Source: Bifidobacterium breve
Lineage (GTDB): Bacteria > Actinomycetota > Actinomycetes > S36-B12
Reading direction: 5' to 3'
DNA length: 5,586 nt
Assembly: GCA_943328365.2 (NCBI GenBank)
Contig: CALPZT020000130.1
Span: forward strand, 1-5,586
Position numbers and translations under genes: made by a program. The notes beneath the pieces are model-generated. The model worked only from the letters and a program-made list of their open reading frames with translations. It was not told where the DNA came from and did no database searches. Positions 5,175 to 5,586 of the stretch are shown here, piece by piece. Each line of letters opens with the position of its first letter. Position 1 is the stretch's first letter.

Positions 5175-5215
5175 GCGATCCCGCCATTTGGCATCGCACG
5201 CCGCGATCGCGCCAT
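5175..5215. repeat. Pair of 13-bp direct repeats upstream of the desaturase
   Basis: GCGATCCCGCCAT (5175-5187) and GCGATCGCGCCAT (5203-5215) match at 12 of 13 positions with a 28-bp period. The second overlaps the 10-bp palindrome CGCGATCGCG (5202-5211), and the 8-bp palindrome TCACGTGA (5166-5173) ends just before the first. Together they lie 54-103 bp before the likely desaturase start. They may be a regulator binding region, but no specific regulator can be named. Confidence 0.45.
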
Positions 5216-5268
5216 ACGATGTTTTCGTCGGGGATCCCATTGCCCAGTTACGTGCGCGGAAGGCCACC

Positions 5269-5586
5269 ATCATTAGCGATCAGTCCAGCACGACGCTCCT
5301 GTCCGAATCCGCCACCGATCCCTTTGCACCCCACGCGCCGGGCCCGCTCGACAGGGCCGTCCTCGGCTTCTTCGTCGTGGTGCCGCTCGCGGCCGTCATC
5401 GTGGCCCTGCCCATCGCGTTCATCTACGGCTGGGTGAGCATCCTTGACATCGCGATGCTCGTCGTGATCTATGCCGTCGGAGTGCACGGCATCACCATCG
5501 GGTACCACCGCCTCTTCACCCACGATGCCTTCAGCGCCGGGCCCAAGATGCGAGCCTTCCTCGCCCTTGCCGGCAGCCTCGCCGTC
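5269..5586 (+). CDS. Acyl-CoA/fatty-acid desaturase, N-terminal part (truncated by window edge)
   Basis: First 106 codons of an integral-membrane, di-iron desaturase that would introduce a double bond into acyl chains of membrane lipids. After a polar N-terminus come membrane segments at about residues 31-53 (VLGFFVVVPLAAVIVALPIA) and 58-78. The first histidine box follows (GYHRLFTH, His80 and His85 of the HxxxxH motif). The other two boxes lie beyond the window. The start is uncertain. No ATG is in frame. GGAAGG (5258-5263) is well placed for ATC 5269 or ATT 5272, either of which leaves a polar leader of about 26 residues before LDRAVLG, the length I would expect. GTG 5170 and TTG 5188 are in frame upstream, but they lack a good Shine-Dalgarno and would put the direct repeats inside the gene. 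Probably a core gene rather than part of the accessory DNA. Confidence 0.85.
   Translation, partial: MISDQSSTTLLSESATDPFAPHAPGPLDRAVLGFFVVVPLAAVIVALPIAFIYGWVSILDIAMLVVIYAVGVHGITIGYHRLFTHDAFSAGPKMRAFLALAGSLAV

Noticed and set aside
4868..5215. Minus-strand open frames whose products contain GGGIEPPLTDSKSAVLPLDD or SRGWDRTTVDGFKVRCPAAR
   Set aside because: These are antisense translations of the tRNA-Gln gene, a well-known source of spurious annotations. The real protein in one of these frames begins only at 4862.
5188..5220. TTGGCA and TACGAT as a sigma-70 promoter for the desaturase
   Set aside because: The two hexamers are 21 bp apart, too far for the usual 16-18 bp spacer, and no better -35 is present at the right distance.

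Overview
The window looks like a high-GC Actinomycetota chromosome. The DNA is GC-rich almost throughout, coding frames prefer G/C in third positions, GTG starts are common, the tRNA gene does not encode its CCA end, and the decayed transposase resembles actinobacterial IS982 copies. I cannot name the genus. The left ~4.9 kb reads as accessory DNA (an island or its eroded edge). The right ~0.5 kb (tRNA-Gln and a membrane desaturase) reads as core chromosome.

Layout: the probable 3' end of an upstream gene (2-121) is followed after 4 bp by a 314-residue protein of unknown function with a conserved-looking QDCDIV motif. Then comes ~580 bp without a convincing gene, the frameshifted 3' end of an IS982-family transposase (1651-1950), and a small membrane protein (2016-2369) whose frame is continuous with the transposase remnant. 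A 118-bp MITE-like segment with perfect 15-bp terminal inverted repeats (2388-2505) and a hairpin-rich noncoding stretch follow. Next is a two-gene HipB/HipA-type toxin-antitoxin operon (2944-4541) behind a strikingly AT-rich promoter/operator. Facing it on the minus strand is a 60-residue excisionase/AlpA-like DNA-binding protein (4862-4680). The window ends with tRNA-Gln(TTG) (5051-5121), a probable terminator, and the start of an acyl-CoA/fatty-acid desaturase that runs off the edge.

The only clear functional unit is hipBA: an Xre-type antitoxin/repressor and a HipA-fold Ser/Thr kinase whose catalytic Asp, Asn and metal-binding Asp can be seen. Three points stand out in it. The expected hipA start reads TAATC where a TAATG stop-start overlap would be expected. 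The usual autophosphorylated serine of the Gly-rich loop appears to be alanine. The hipB promoter carries nested inverted repeats and two competing starts. No integrase, phage structural gene, CRISPR array or rRNA is visible. I see no complete undescribed system; the best candidate for new biology is the QDCDIV protein with its truncated upstream partner.
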